Shown piece after piece: positions 14,951 to 24,716 of a DNA stretch of 64,000 nucleotides. The stretch spans positions 1-64,000 of the forward strand of contig NZ_FOXQ01000017.1 of assembly GCF_900115755.1 (NCBI RefSeq). The letters run 5' to 3'. Source of the stretch: Parafilimonas terrae. GTDB taxonomy: Bacteria; Bacteroidota; Bacteroidia; Chitinophagales; Chitinophagaceae. Positions within the stretch are counted from its first letter, which is position 1. Each line of letters starts with the position of its first letter. A program made the translations under genes and the position numbers. Below the pieces are notes generated by a model that worked only from the letters and a program-made list of their open reading frames with translations, had not been told where the DNA came from and did not search any database.

Positions 14951-17074
14951 TTATTTAAATATCCTGCTGACTAATTTTCCAATCTCTACAAAATCACTGT
15001 GGTTACTTACCAGCCTTACTTCCATATCATCCTCAGTTGATAAAGTATAAGGATAAACAAGCAGGTAATTTTTATCAGCAAAATACCTGTTGAGTAATTC
15101 GGGAAACCTGCGCATCTGCGGCAGGTACGACCGCATGCCCCGCTTAGGCATTAATACAATCAGGCCTTCATCATCATCAACATTGTTGGATATTTTTTCT
15201 ACATCAGACCACTTTTCCACGGGATTAAATTCCGCTTCAATATTGGCCTTTTTAATAATATTCTTAAGAATGCTGAGAATATCAGCCGATGAATAGAATT
15301 CCATTAACGCACCTGAATTGCGCGCTATATTCCAAACCCTCAGCAAGGCATAAAAGAAACCAGGTTCTGTATCAAATTTTGGCGGAATAAAAACAATATA
15401 TCTTTTTATGGTTGAGATGGGCTGCGCCGCATGATAGATTAATACATTAATGGTTTGATTTTGCAAATAGCCGTTGTATAAATTATAAGCAAACGATGCA
15501 GAGAACCCTTTATCTTCTTCCAGGCCTATAAGCAGATCAGTGATCTTCTTTTCTTTCACTACATTGTTGATGCCATTGATCACATCATTATCATAACGTG
15601 TAAGCGGCGTAAGCGTTACATCTGATGCTGAAGCTGTATGCACGGCTTCATCTAATATTTTTTCTGCATTCTTTACAGAAGATTCATTTTTTTCTTCATT
15701 AATAACATTCAGTGCAAACATCCTGTCGGTATTGGCTTTTGCTTTTATCATTGTTGCCAGGTTTACCATTCGTTCCACAGTTTCCGGATAATTTACAGCA
15801 AGCAGCATGGCTTCTTCTTTATCAGCATTGTCTGCAATTGTATCTTCCTGATCACTTTCGGCAATTTTTCTTGCATTTGCCATAGACACAAACGATGATA
15901 AAGTACAGGAAACAAGAATGAGCAGGATGCTTCCGTTCAATACATGTTCATTTAATAAACGCACCGGCTCACCGGCTTCATTTTCTGCAATGATGATATT
16001 ATACCCCACCATTACAGACGCCAGCGTGGCAGCGGCAGATGCCGAACTCAGGCCGAAGATTAGCCCGCCTTCATTCTTTGTAAGCCTGAATGATTTTTGC
16101 GTTGCTTTTGCTGCAAGGTATTTGCCGCCAAATGATACGGCCATCATAAATGCAGCTACTTTAAGTGTTTCCCAACTGCTGAAGAATACCTTGAAGTCGA
16201 TGATCATGCCCACACTTATCAAAAAGAAAGGAATAAAAATAGCATTGCCTACAAATTCAACCCTGTTCATTAAAGCAGAAGTGCGTGGTATAAGCCGGTT
16301 TAATGCAAGGCCTGCGAAAAAGGCGCCTATGATGGCTTCAATGCCCGCTATTTCCGCAAGCATTGCAGCGAGGTAAATCATCACCAACACAAAAATGTAT
16401 TGTGATATTTTATCATCAACCTTTTTAAAGAACCACCGGGCTATTACCGGAAAAACCACCAGCACGGTTAATCCAAAAACAACTAACGATATAGAAAGCA
16501 TGACCCAAAAACTGCTGCCTGTTTCACCCTTGGCCATACCTACTGTGGCAGCCAGCACAAGCAGGGCTAAAATATCTGTAATCATTGTTCCGCCAACTGT
16601 GATATTCACAGCTTTGTTTTTAACAACGCCAAGCTTGCCTAAAAGCGGGTATGCAATTAAAGTGTGGGAAGAAAAAAGACTTGCAAACAGCAAGGAAGTT
16701 AGTACAGAAAAACCAAGCAGGTAATACCCGCCGAGATAGCCTAAAACCAAGGGAAGAAAAAAAGTGTATCCGCCGAATGCAAGGCTTTTCCATTTGTTTC
16801 TTTTAAAGTCGCCCATGTCTATCTCAAGGCCGGCCAGGAACATGATATACAATAAACCGGTGGTACCAATTACCACAACGCTGCTGTCGCGTGCCAGTAA
16901 GTTAAAACCGTTTGGGCCAATAACAGCGCCGGCAATAATAAGCCCGATTAAATGCGGCACTTTTATTTTATTAAGCAGGATAGGCGCAAAAAGAATAATA
17001 ATTAACTCTACCAAAAATTTTAATACCGGCTCTTCTATTGGCAGCGATATATCCAGGACATTCAATAAGATCAT
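14951..17074 (-). CDS. Kef/CPA2-type cation:proton antiporter
   Basis: The 707-residue protein has a membrane domain of about 12-13 helices (roughly residues 15-400), with VPHLIGLIIAGAVIGPNGFN, LYIMFLAGLEIDMGDFK and IEAIIGAFFAGLALNRL matching monovalent cation:proton antiporter-2 proteins. A cytoplasmic region of about 290 residues follows. It resembles tandem UspA-like domains (LLAVNYPETVERMVNLATMI, ITDLLIGLEEDKG) rather than a Kef RCK/TrkA-N domain. The role would be K+ or Na+ efflux in exchange for protons. It lies six bases downstream of the lipoprotein gene at 17081 and is probably cotranscribed with it. Confidence 0.9.
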   Translation of the reverse strand: MILLNVLDISLPIEEPVLKFLVELIIILFAPILLNKIKVPHLIGLIIAGAVIGPNGFNLLARDSSVVVIGTTGLLYIMFLAGLEIDMGDFKRNKWKSLAFGGYTFFLPLVLGYLGGYYLLGFSVLTSLLFASLFSSHTLIAYPLLGKLGVVKNKAVNITVGGTMITDILALLVLAATVGMAKGETGSSFWVMLSISLVVFGLTVLVVFPVIARWFFKKVDDKISQYIFVLVMIYLAAMLAEIAGIEAIIGAFFAGLALNRLIPRTSALMNRVEFVGNAIFIPFFLISVGMIIDFKVFFSSWETLKVAAFMMAVSFGGKYLAAKATQKSFRLTKNEGGLIFGLSSASAAATLASVMVGYNIIIAENEAGEPVRLLNEHVLNGSILLILVSCTLSSFVSMANARKIAESDQEDTIADNADKEEAMLLAVNYPETVERMVNLATMIKAKANTDRMFALNVINEEKNESSVKNAEKILDEAVHTASASDVTLTPLTRYDNDVINGINNVVKEKKITDLLIGLEEDKGFSASFAYNLYNGYLQNQTINVLIYHAAQPISTIKRYIVFIPPKFDTEPGFFYALLRVWNIARNSGALMEFYSSADILSILKNIIKKANIEAEFNPVEKWSDVEKISNNVDDDEGLIVLMPKRGMRSYLPQMRRFPELLNRYFADKNYLLVYPYTLSTEDDMEVRLVSNHSDFVEIGKLVSRIFK

Positions 17075-17080
17075 TCGTTA

Positions 17081-17668
17081 TTATTCTTTGTTTGAAACTC
17101 TGTTTAGTTCTACTGAAAATTTAGCTGTGCAGGCGCTGTCTATTGCAATGGTGCGTGTGCCCTTTAATTTATCGGGAGCGGTTTCATTTAACAGCACATG
17201 CATCGTTACTTTTTTAGGCGCAGTGGAATCTGTTGAAAAATCAAGATTAATTTGATTATTGGAATATTCGGCCAGGTAAATACGTACAAGCTTATTATTA
17301 CTGATAACTTTAGTTACCATTTGTGAAGAATCACTGCTAAAATCCCAAAGATCGGAGCGCTGGTCGCCAACAATATAATCGCTGCAGTTAGATTCTGTGC
17401 AAACAACCTTACTGTTCCAGAGGCCTTCAATCTGTGTTGGCCAACCGGGCGGGGCGATAGTATCTTTTTTTGCAAGCAGGCTGTCACGCATTTTTAATAG
17501 CGACTGGTAATCGGCCTCCCTGAGTGCAAACTGATTTTCTTTTTCAAGTAATATTTGTTCCCGTTTATTTAGTTCCTGTTCACGCACATCATCCCTGCAG
17601 CCAGCCATAAAAAAAATTGCAATGAAAAACAGGCAGGCGAACATTCGTGTAATAAATTTTTGTTTCAA
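17081..17668 (-). CDS. Lipoprotein with coiled-coil stalk
   Basis: The 195-residue product has a signal peptide ending in the lipobox FMAGC (Cys24). A charged helical stretch of about 40 residues with ELNKREQILLEKENQFALRE follows, likely a coiled coil. A globular domain begins near PTQIEGLWNSKVVCTESNCSDY; it contains two cysteines that could form a disulfide, plus several beta strands. I do not recognise the domain. It sits six bases upstream of the antiporter, which suggests a shared transcript and perhaps a common stress response. Confidence 0.75.
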   Translation of the reverse strand: MKQKFITRMFACLFFIAIFFMAGCRDDVREQELNKREQILLEKENQFALREADYQSLLKMRDSLLAKKDTIAPPGWPTQIEGLWNSKVVCTESNCSDYIVGDQRSDLWDFSSDSSQMVTKVISNNKLVRIYLAEYSNNQINLDFSTDSTAPKKVTMHVLLNETAPDKLKGTRTIAIDSACTAKFSVELNRVSNKE

Positions 17669-17775
17669 TATGCAGTAATATTTTATGTGATTATTTTAAA
17701 GTTACAGTTTTTACGCTAAAGTATTTTCATCTGCAGTTGTTATAATAGTATTTTATAACTGAAGTAAAGCGTTTA

Positions 17776-17783
17776 TAAATTTG
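17776..17783 (+). promoter_or_regulatory. Candidate -7 box touching the start codon
   Basis: TAAATTTG is an exact TAnnTTTG match and ends only four bases before the ATG at 17788. If used, the mRNA would be leaderless or nearly so. No clear -33 element was found. Confidence 0.35.
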
Positions 17784-17787
17784 CATC

Positions 17788-19194
17788 ATGAAATTTGCGC
17801 AAATTGTTCTATTAAGTATCTGCTGCTTTTATATAACCGCCTGCGCTAACAAACAATCACCGCCGGATAAAAAGTTAGTGCAAACAGATGCCACAGCATT
17901 ACAAACATCATTATTTGCGCCGGACTCTTTTCCTATAAAGAAAATTATTGAAAATGTTGTTTGCAGAAATGATGCGACACAATCATATACATTATACATT
18001 CCGTCTTATAAAACCAATGCGGTTATTTACTTTTTTGATCCGCATGCAGCCGGTGCATTGCCTGTAACAAATTATAAACAACTTGCAGATGCTTATAATT
18101 TTGTTTTGATTGGAAGCAACAATTCAAAAAACGGAAATGATTTTCAAACAGCAGAAAAAATCTGGCAGGTTTTATTTAATGATACACAAGCAAGGTTGCA
18201 GTTAAACAAAAGCAGGATTTACGTTTGCGGGTTTTCAGGCGGGGCAAAGGTTGCAAGCTATCTTGCTTTACATCATCCTGAGATAAAAGCCGTGATTGCA
18301 GGCGGCGCAGGGCTGCCCGATGAAACGCCAGCATCTAACTTCAGTTTTAGTTTTACTGGAATTGCCGGCAAAGGTGATATGAATATGACAGACCTTGCTG
18401 CTCTAAACAACAGCCTTGATAAAACACAAACGCGTCATCGCCTTATCTTATTTGATGGTAAACATGAATGGTGCCCTGGAAGCACGATGGACATTGCTTT
18501 TGCGGGATTGGAATTAGATGCAATGCGCAATAACATTATTCCCAAAAACGGTTCACTGATAAATACATTTATCAGTAACAGCAAAAAAAGTGTTGAGGCA
18601 TCATTAAAAAAGAATGATTATATACAGGCATCTGATGAATGCATGCTTGCCATGAATATGCTTGATGGTTTAGCTGATGTTGCTTTCTTCAAACAAAAAA
18701 ATAATGCTATTGTAAATGATGCTGCTTATAAAAAACAATTGCAGCAACAGCAACAACTATTTGCAATTGAACAAAACAAAAAAGCAGAATACAATGCACA
18801 GTTTCAAAATGGCGATATGAATTACTGGAATAAAACAATTAACGATTTAAATATAAAAGCAAAAGGCACAACGCCTGGTGCGGCTATGAACCAGCGGCTG
18901 CTTGCATACTTGTCGCTGGCTTTTTATTCAATCAGCAACCAGTTTATCAATCAAAATCAAAATGAAGGCGCCGGTTATTTTGTATCGCTTTATAAAATGG
19001 CAGATCCCACTAATAGTGAAGCATGGTATTTTTCTGCCATAATAAACGCAAGAAATAACAATGCAAACGCTGCGCATGATGATCTCGTGAAAGCGGTTGC
19101 AAATGGCTTTAATGATAAAGCAAGAATGGTGCAGCAGCCTGAGTTCATCAAGCTTCAGCCGCAAATAAACCTGCCTCTCATTCCCGGCCCATAA
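17788..19194 (+). CDS. Alpha/beta-hydrolase lipoprotein
   Basis: The 468-residue product begins with a lipoprotein signal peptide (YITAC, Cys19). Residues 65-245 look like an alpha/beta hydrolase of the esterase/PHB-depolymerase type: AVIYFFDPHAAG, VLIGSNNSKNG in place of an oxyanion strand, and the nucleophile elbow GFSGG with Ser150. FDGKHEWCPG would hold the catalytic His. The C-terminal 200 residues are helical with TPR-like character (AWYFSAIINARNNNANAAHD). It is therefore probably an outer-membrane-anchored esterase fused to a repeat domain. It converges with the small lipoprotein at 19195 with no gap. Confidence 0.8.
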   Translation: MKFAQIVLLSICCFYITACANKQSPPDKKLVQTDATALQTSLFAPDSFPIKKIIENVVCRNDATQSYTLYIPSYKTNAVIYFFDPHAAGALPVTNYKQLADAYNFVLIGSNNSKNGNDFQTAEKIWQVLFNDTQARLQLNKSRIYVCGFSGGAKVASYLALHHPEIKAVIAGGAGLPDETPASNFSFSFTGIAGKGDMNMTDLAALNNSLDKTQTRHRLILFDGKHEWCPGSTMDIAFAGLELDAMRNNIIPKNGSLINTFISNSKKSVEASLKKNDYIQASDECMLAMNMLDGLADVAFFKQKNNAIVNDAAYKKQLQQQQQLFAIEQNKKAEYNAQFQNGDMNYWNKTINDLNIKAKGTTPGAAMNQRLLAYLSLAFYSISNQFINQNQNEGAGYFVSLYKMADPTNSEAWYFSAIINARNNNANAAHDDLVKAVANGFNDKARMVQQPEFIKLQPQINLPLIPGP

Positions 19195-19656
19195 TTATTT
19201 CAGCCGGATATATTTTTCAATGTTTATCCTGTTCACGCCAATGCTGTCAATCTTTTCAATGCCTTGCTGCGTAAGCGTATCATTATTGATGGTGATGGTG
19301 AAATGAAAATCGTTGCCTTCCCATTCCCGCGCATTGCAATATTCAAGGTGCTCGGTGTAATTACAGTCGTTTAATTCGTATTCACCGCCGCCTGATGAAA
19401 AGAAAGTAGTGGCGGAGTCTTTGCCTTTATTAAGATCATGGCCCATAAAAGCAAAATGTGTTGCATTAATAACTTTAATGAATGATTTGTCTTTTGTATA
19501 ATCTGTAACAGCCGTATCATTCTTTTCAATGGTTGTGCCTGAAATAAGTTTCCAGGTGCCCTGTATGGAATTGATTGTTGTATTATCAGTTTGTGTTTGC
19601 TGGTTATTACATGCAGTTAAAATAGTAATAGTTGCGATAGTTAGAATTCTTTTCAT
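19195..19656 (-). CDS. Small lipoprotein, lipocalin-like
   Basis: The 153-residue protein has a signal peptide with lipobox ILTAC (Cys16). INSIQGTWKLISGTTIEKND then marks a first GxW-type strand, as in other small calycin-like lipoproteins of this phylum. The segments FIKVINATHFAFMGHDLNKG and GGGEYELNDCNYTEHLEYCN follow, and two cysteines could pair. A ligand role is a guess. The stop abuts the stop of the convergent hydrolase gene. Confidence 0.7.
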   Translation of the reverse strand: MKRILTIATITILTACNNQQTQTDNTTINSIQGTWKLISGTTIEKNDTAVTDYTKDKSFIKVINATHFAFMGHDLNKGKDSATTFFSSGGGEYELNDCNYTEHLEYCNAREWEGNDFHFTITINNDTLTQQGIEKIDSIGVNRINIEKYIRLK

Positions 19657-19749
19657 TGATTGTTTTATTGAGATTTTTATTGAACGTAAGCAATTAATTT
19701 TTTCTGAAATAGGTGATTTGTCATCTGGGGATTAATCCAATTTTTAAAT

Positions 19750-19815
19750 CGTAAATAATCAACAATCAATGTTCAATATTCATTTTGAATACGTTTATAA
19801 TTAAATATTGATTAT
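19750..19815. repeat. Dispersed CAATATTC-type spacer repeat
   Basis: AATCAACAATCAATGTTC and CAATATTCATTTTGAATACG are followed by AATATTGATTATT, an inverted arrangement matching the other spacer copies. It fills most of the gap upstream of the small lipoprotein gene. Confidence 0.6.
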
Positions 19816-19836
19816 TTCTTAAGTAAACAACATTAA

Positions 19837-21201
19837 TTACACGATTTCAATCAACGGATGTTTCCATGGCCCGCGGTAACTTCTTTGCAATAGTTTGGTT
19901 GCTTCTTTATCACCAATAATTTCATGCTTTACTGCATCATAACTAAGCGGCCTTTGCAACTGCATAGAAAGATTGGCCATAATGCAACTCGCCGTTGAAA
20001 TATGCCCTTCTTCAATTGGTGCAACAGGTTTTATGCCTTTATCTATCGCTTCCATAAAATTTTGCATGTGCCTTCTTGTGGCAGAAGCAACGTGCAATTC
20101 AATATCAGGCTCTTTTGAATCTTCAGGATATTTTTCTTTCTCCCAAAGTAAATCGCCATGCAGCTTTTGCGCTTTATTATCCGTGGGGAAAAAATCATAT
20201 TTCCATACATCGCAGCAAAGCGTTCCCTTATCACCATAAATTTTAAATGCCCAGGGATAATCGGGATCAGAAGGCCTGCCCCAGGTGCGGTGCTGCCACA
20301 CACAATCTATATCATCATAAGCAAAGATGGCGGTTTGCGTATCGCTGATGTTGCTGCTGCTTTCTTTATCAACAAAAATACCGCCTGTTGATGTAACGCT
20401 TTTTGGCCAGCCAAGGCCCAACATCCAGCGCACTGCATCAAACATGTGAATGCACATATCGCCCATAATGCCATTGCCATATTCCATGTAAGCACGCCAG
20501 CGGCGGTGCGGCAAACCGGTGAAAGGCCGCATGGGCGCCGGGCCTGTCCACATATCATAATCAAAAAAAGATGGTACTGGCTGCACGGTAGGATTGCCTG
20601 TTGCCCGCATGTGATAATAGCAACACATTTCCGCATGATGGATTTTACCGAGCATGCCGGTATCAATAATTTTTTGTTTAGCTTCCACCAAATGCGGGGT
20701 GCTTCTGCGTTGCGTGCCCACCTGTACCACGCGGTTATATTTTTTGGCTGCCGCAACTATTGCTTCGCCTTCCTGCACATCAACACTAATGGGTTTTTGA
20801 AGATAAACATGTGCACCTGACCGTAACGAATCTATTGCCTGCAATGCATGCCAGTGATCGGGCGAGCCGATCAAAACAACATCTGGTTTTGTTTCATCTA
20901 AAAGCTTACGATAATCTTTATACAGCCTGGGCTTTTGATGATTTTGCTGCCGTTCACTTACCATTTGTGCAGCGTGGTTCAGCATATTTTCATCCACATC
21001 AGATAATGCCACAACATCAACCGGCGCCACTTGTATTAACCTGAATAAATCACTTTTGCCATACCAGCCGGCGCCAATTAATGCCACTTTTTTTGAAGGT
21101 GCATTTTGAAGGCTAAGCTTATCAATATTTAATGCACTTAAAGCAAGCAGCGAAGCGCTGTTACGTAAAAAATCCCGGCGATAAATTTTGTGTTCGTTCA
21201 T
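19837..21201 (-). CDS. Gfo/Idh/MocA family oxidoreductase, secreted
   Basis: The 454-residue protein opens with a twin-arginine-like leader (RRDFLRNSASLLALSAL). A Rossmann fold follows, with VALIGAGWYGKSDLFRL and the YLQKPISVDVQEGE segment holding the conserved KP motif. GNGIMGDMCIHMFDAVRWML matches the substrate-binding C-terminal domain. Members use NAD(P) to oxidise sugars, and secreted Bacteroidota forms often act with polysaccharide degradation. The substrate is unknown. No glycosidase is adjacent here; the next gene upstream is an isoaspartyl peptidase. Confidence 0.88.
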   Translation of the reverse strand: MNEHKIYRRDFLRNSASLLALSALNIDKLSLQNAPSKKVALIGAGWYGKSDLFRLIQVAPVDVVALSDVDENMLNHAAQMVSERQQNHQKPRLYKDYRKLLDETKPDVVLIGSPDHWHALQAIDSLRSGAHVYLQKPISVDVQEGEAIVAAAKKYNRVVQVGTQRRSTPHLVEAKQKIIDTGMLGKIHHAEMCCYYHMRATGNPTVQPVPSFFDYDMWTGPAPMRPFTGLPHRRWRAYMEYGNGIMGDMCIHMFDAVRWMLGLGWPKSVTSTGGIFVDKESSSNISDTQTAIFAYDDIDCVWQHRTWGRPSDPDYPWAFKIYGDKGTLCCDVWKYDFFPTDNKAQKLHGDLLWEKEKYPEDSKEPDIELHVASATRRHMQNFMEAIDKGIKPVAPIEEGHISTASCIMANLSMQLQRPLSYDAVKHEIIGDKEATKLLQRSYRGPWKHPLIEIV

Positions 21202-21325
21202 GATGTTATTTGAAACTTTTTAGTTGCAGCCAAAGGTGTTTGACGCTTTAAAAAAGTCTGGCACCCAGGCCGTAAATTGATTAATATGTTGCAATCGAAC
21301 AGAGCAACCGGCAATATAAATTCTT

Positions 21326-22255
21326 TTATTTATAGATGGCAACTTCGTTTAACCCATCACTTGTTTTTACGCCGCGGTACATGCCTTCGCTGTTAAATAA
21401 CAAGGCAAAATTTCCTTTTGCATCAACGCCAATTATGCCGCCTTCCCCGTTTATGGCAACCAGTTTTTCATTCACCACTTTATTCATGGCATCATGCAAA
21501 TTCATATTGGCATATTCCATCAGGCAGCTTACATCATAGGCTGCAACGACTTTAATAAAAAGCTCACCGTGGCCTGTGCAGCTTACAGCGCAGGTTTTAT
21601 TATTGGCATACGTGCCGCATCCAATTAAAGGGCTGTCGCCAATGCGGCCATAATTTTTATTCGTCATGCCGCCGGTGCTTGTTGCAGCGGCAATATTGCC
21701 CTGCATATCGCAGGCAACAGCGCCAACTGTTCCAAATTTTTTACCTGTATTTTTTACGGAATGATCAAGCTGGTAAGCATCTGAACCCTTCATTTCATTC
21801 CATTGATCGTACCTGAATTTTGAGAAGAAATATTCATCGGGCTCAAACACAAAACCCTGCTCTTTAGCGAAGTTGGCGGCGCCGTCTCCGCATAACATTA
21901 CATGTTCTGTTTTCAGCATAACGGCTTCTGCAAGTTTTATGGGATTACGTATGTGCTGAACTCCACACACGGCGCCCGCCATAAGATCTGCGCCATTCAT
22001 GACCGCGGCATCCATTTCATGCAGGCCTTTTTTAGTGAACACAGAACCACGGCCTGCATTAAATAAGATATCATCTTCCAGCACAATAACTGCCGCAACA
22101 GCGGCGTCCATTGCGGTGCCGCCGTTTTCCAAAATAGAATAGCCTGCGTTCAGCGCCTGTTGCAAACCGCGCTTATAATTTTGTTCGAGCCCAGGTGTCA
22201 TATTCGTTTGAAGAATAGTGCCTGCGCCGCCATGCACTGCAATTGTGTATTTCAT
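21326..22255 (-). CDS. Isoaspartyl peptidase/L-asparaginase, Ntn hydrolase
   Basis: The 309-residue precursor belongs to the plant-type asparaginase family, which self-cleaves to expose a threonine nucleophile. FGTVGAVACD places the cleavage between Gly175 and Thr176. Other family residues are visible in VHGGAGT (8-13), NAGRGSVF (66-73), GRIGDSPLIGCGTYA and SCTGHGE. It would release aspartate from isoaspartyl dipeptides or asparagine. No signal peptide is visible, so it is likely cytoplasmic. Length and motifs look complete. Confidence 0.92.
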   Translation of the reverse strand: MKYTIAVHGGAGTILQTNMTPGLEQNYKRGLQQALNAGYSILENGGTAMDAAVAAVIVLEDDILFNAGRGSVFTKKGLHEMDAAVMNGADLMAGAVCGVQHIRNPIKLAEAVMLKTEHVMLCGDGAANFAKEQGFVFEPDEYFFSKFRYDQWNEMKGSDAYQLDHSVKNTGKKFGTVGAVACDMQGNIAAATSTGGMTNKNYGRIGDSPLIGCGTYANNKTCAVSCTGHGELFIKVVAAYDVSCLMEYANMNLHDAMNKVVNEKLVAINGEGGIIGVDAKGNFALLFNSEGMYRGVKTSDGLNEVAIYK

Positions 22256-22361
22256 TCTGTGAATAAAAATAGTTGTTTAGAAAGATAACCGGCAACAGTA
22301 ATTACATTTTAAATATGAAGCTTATTCACAACATAAAAATTATTAGAATACAACAGCAAAC

Positions 22362-24611
22362 TTATACCGGAAGCGTAATTATAAACGTTGTGCCTTCGCC
22401 TTCTTTGCTTTCAACGTTTATTGTTCCGTTATGTTGTTTGGTAATAATGTCATAAGTCAGGCTAAGGCCTAAGCCTGTGCCTTCACCGGTTGGCTTTGTT
22501 GTAAAAAAAGGCTGGAATATTTTATTGATAACATTTTGCGGAATGCCGTTTCCATTATCAATAACTTTTATTTCAATGCTTTCATTTCCGGAAGGAGAGT
22601 TATGTACCCTTTGTGTGGCAACGGAAATCAAAGCCTTGAATTTTTCACCTTCATTCTTACGCCTTTCATTCACTGCATAAAATGCGTTATTAAAAAGGTT
22701 CAGCAATACCCTTCCAATATCCTGCGGGATGATATTTATTTTACCGGCATTTTCATCAAGGCTTGTTTTAAATTCAGCATTAAAGTTTTTATCTTTTGCA
22801 CGCAGGCCATGATAACTCAACCGCAAATACTCATCGCAAAGTGCATTAATATCAGTTGGCTCTTTTGCACCTGAACTTTTTCTTGAGTGTTGCAACATGC
22901 CTTTAACAATGGCATCGGCACGTTTGCCATGATAATTTATTTTTGAAAGGTTTTGCTGTAAGTCTGCTGCAATAGCTTTTACTTCCGGAATATTATTATT
23001 GTCAATTTCATCAATCAATTCAGTTATCAACTCTTCATTCACTTCACTAAAATTGTTTACAAAATTTAAAGGGTTTTGAATTTCGTGTGCAATGCCTGCC
23101 GTAAGCTCTCCAAGCGATGCCATTTTTTCGCTCTGTATTAATTGCGCCTGTGTTGATTTCAATTCCGATAAAGTACTTTCTGCTTTTTGCTTTTCTCTTC
23201 GTAATAAAAGATTTGCTTTTTGTTTATGCCTGCTATTTCTGAATTGTATGATTGCAATAACCACAACTGCAAGTACTGCAATAGCCAGCGCAAAAATTAT
23301 AAATAACTGCTGGTTTTTTATTCGTTTTGCTTTCTCATCTTTTTTGTCCTGTTCTGCTTTTGCAATTGCCTGTTTTTTTTCAAAATCATAGTTCATGGAA
23401 AGCTCCGTTGCTTTTCTAACATTGTCTTTACGGCGAACAGAATCTGTAATACTTGCGAATAATTTATGATTTAACAGGGCTTTCTTATAATCACCTGTAA
23501 ATTCATAACAGCTTGAGAGATTTTTATACGCTTCTGCATATGCCTCAAGATAAATATCAGAACCACTGAGCGCATCAAAGCTCTTTTCATAATGAACGAT
23601 GGCAGTTTTGTAATCTTTATCCAGATAATATATTTCACCCATTGCTGATTGAGCCTGCGAAATATTAAGTTGCTGATTGGATGAATCTGCAACTAAAATT
23701 GCCTGCCTGTTTAATGCTATTGCCTCTTTGATTTTATTTAATTTGGCAAGGGCTAATGCAGCCTTAGAGAGGCTGGCTGCCTTTATTCCCTGGTCCCCGA
23801 ATTCTGTTGCGAGGTTAGCTGCTTTCATACCATATTGATAAGATTTATTCCATTGTTCGTACGCAGAATATAAGGACGACAGGTTGGAATATCCATACAG
23901 TTCAACATTCTTTAAATCCTTTTTAAGGGCAAGGTTAACTGATTTTAGAAATGCTTGTTCGGCTTTAGCAGAATCGCCAATATTCTGGTAAGTGTTGGCA
24001 AGGTTAAGAAGTGTATAAGCCTGGCTTGTTTCATCATTTAAGGATTCTGCAAGTTTTAAACTCTTTTGTTCATACTCAAGCGCCTTGGGAAAGTTAGAGA
24101 GTTGCTGATAACCGATTGCTATATTTGTATATACATCTGCCAAACTGTTTAAGATGTTGTGCCTTTCATAAATCCCAATAGCCTTTTCGGATAATTTAAT
24201 TGACGAATCGTACCTGCTTTGCATTCCATACATTAACCCACGATTTGTATACAAGTCAGCGAGGCTTACCGAATCATGAGGTTTAATAAATCCTGCAAGA
24301 AAAATAAATTGCTGTTCAGCAGCCGCATAATTTCCTTTATAACAATAGTTCGTAGAAAGTTTTACTCTTGCATCTAATTCGCCTTGATAAAAATTTATTT
24401 TTTGTGCTGATTGTGCGTTTTGCTCACCAAGAATAATAGCAGAATCAAGATTCACTGAACTAAGAAAATCTATTTTCCTGTTGATAAGATTAATGCGGGT
24501 GGTATCAGATTGCTCTTTTCTAATCAGGTTGTTTATGCTGTCAATTTTGGTATTTTGGGTGAAGCCACAATGCAATAACAAGCAGAAGGATACGGCAAGG
24601 TAATATCTCAT
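22362..24611 (-). CDS. TPR-sensor histidine kinase
   Basis: The 749-residue kinase has a signal peptide, a periplasmic domain of about eight TPR units (residues 30-400), one membrane helix near 430-450, a coiled coil, and a HisKA/HATPase core. The phosphoacceptor is His509 in AGIAHEIQNPLNF. The ATP-binding boxes are RVLLNLFNNAFYAV, VIDNGNGIPQNV and GEGTGLGLSLTYDII. Its core is nearly identical to that of the kinase at 24717, pointing to duplication. It carries no receiver domain, so it probably signals through one or both receivers at 27.4-28.8 kb. Confidence 0.9.
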   Translation of the reverse strand: MRYYLAVSFCLLLHCGFTQNTKIDSINNLIRKEQSDTTRINLINRKIDFLSSVNLDSAIILGEQNAQSAQKINFYQGELDARVKLSTNYCYKGNYAAAEQQFIFLAGFIKPHDSVSLADLYTNRGLMYGMQSRYDSSIKLSEKAIGIYERHNILNSLADVYTNIAIGYQQLSNFPKALEYEQKSLKLAESLNDETSQAYTLLNLANTYQNIGDSAKAEQAFLKSVNLALKKDLKNVELYGYSNLSSLYSAYEQWNKSYQYGMKAANLATEFGDQGIKAASLSKAALALAKLNKIKEAIALNRQAILVADSSNQQLNISQAQSAMGEIYYLDKDYKTAIVHYEKSFDALSGSDIYLEAYAEAYKNLSSCYEFTGDYKKALLNHKLFASITDSVRRKDNVRKATELSMNYDFEKKQAIAKAEQDKKDEKAKRIKNQQLFIIFALAIAVLAVVVIAIIQFRNSRHKQKANLLLRREKQKAESTLSELKSTQAQLIQSEKMASLGELTAGIAHEIQNPLNFVNNFSEVNEELITELIDEIDNNNIPEVKAIAADLQQNLSKINYHGKRADAIVKGMLQHSRKSSGAKEPTDINALCDEYLRLSYHGLRAKDKNFNAEFKTSLDENAGKINIIPQDIGRVLLNLFNNAFYAVNERRKNEGEKFKALISVATQRVHNSPSGNESIEIKVIDNGNGIPQNVINKIFQPFFTTKPTGEGTGLGLSLTYDIITKQHNGTINVESKEGEGTTFIITLPV

Positions 24612-24716
24612 AATAGTAAGCTAAGGCGTAAATAATATTCTTTAAAGATAATTCAATTGTGAAATGGCGGCTCCTGCGCTTCCTTATTTATGTATATTTC
24701 CTTTTTTGTTTTAAAC

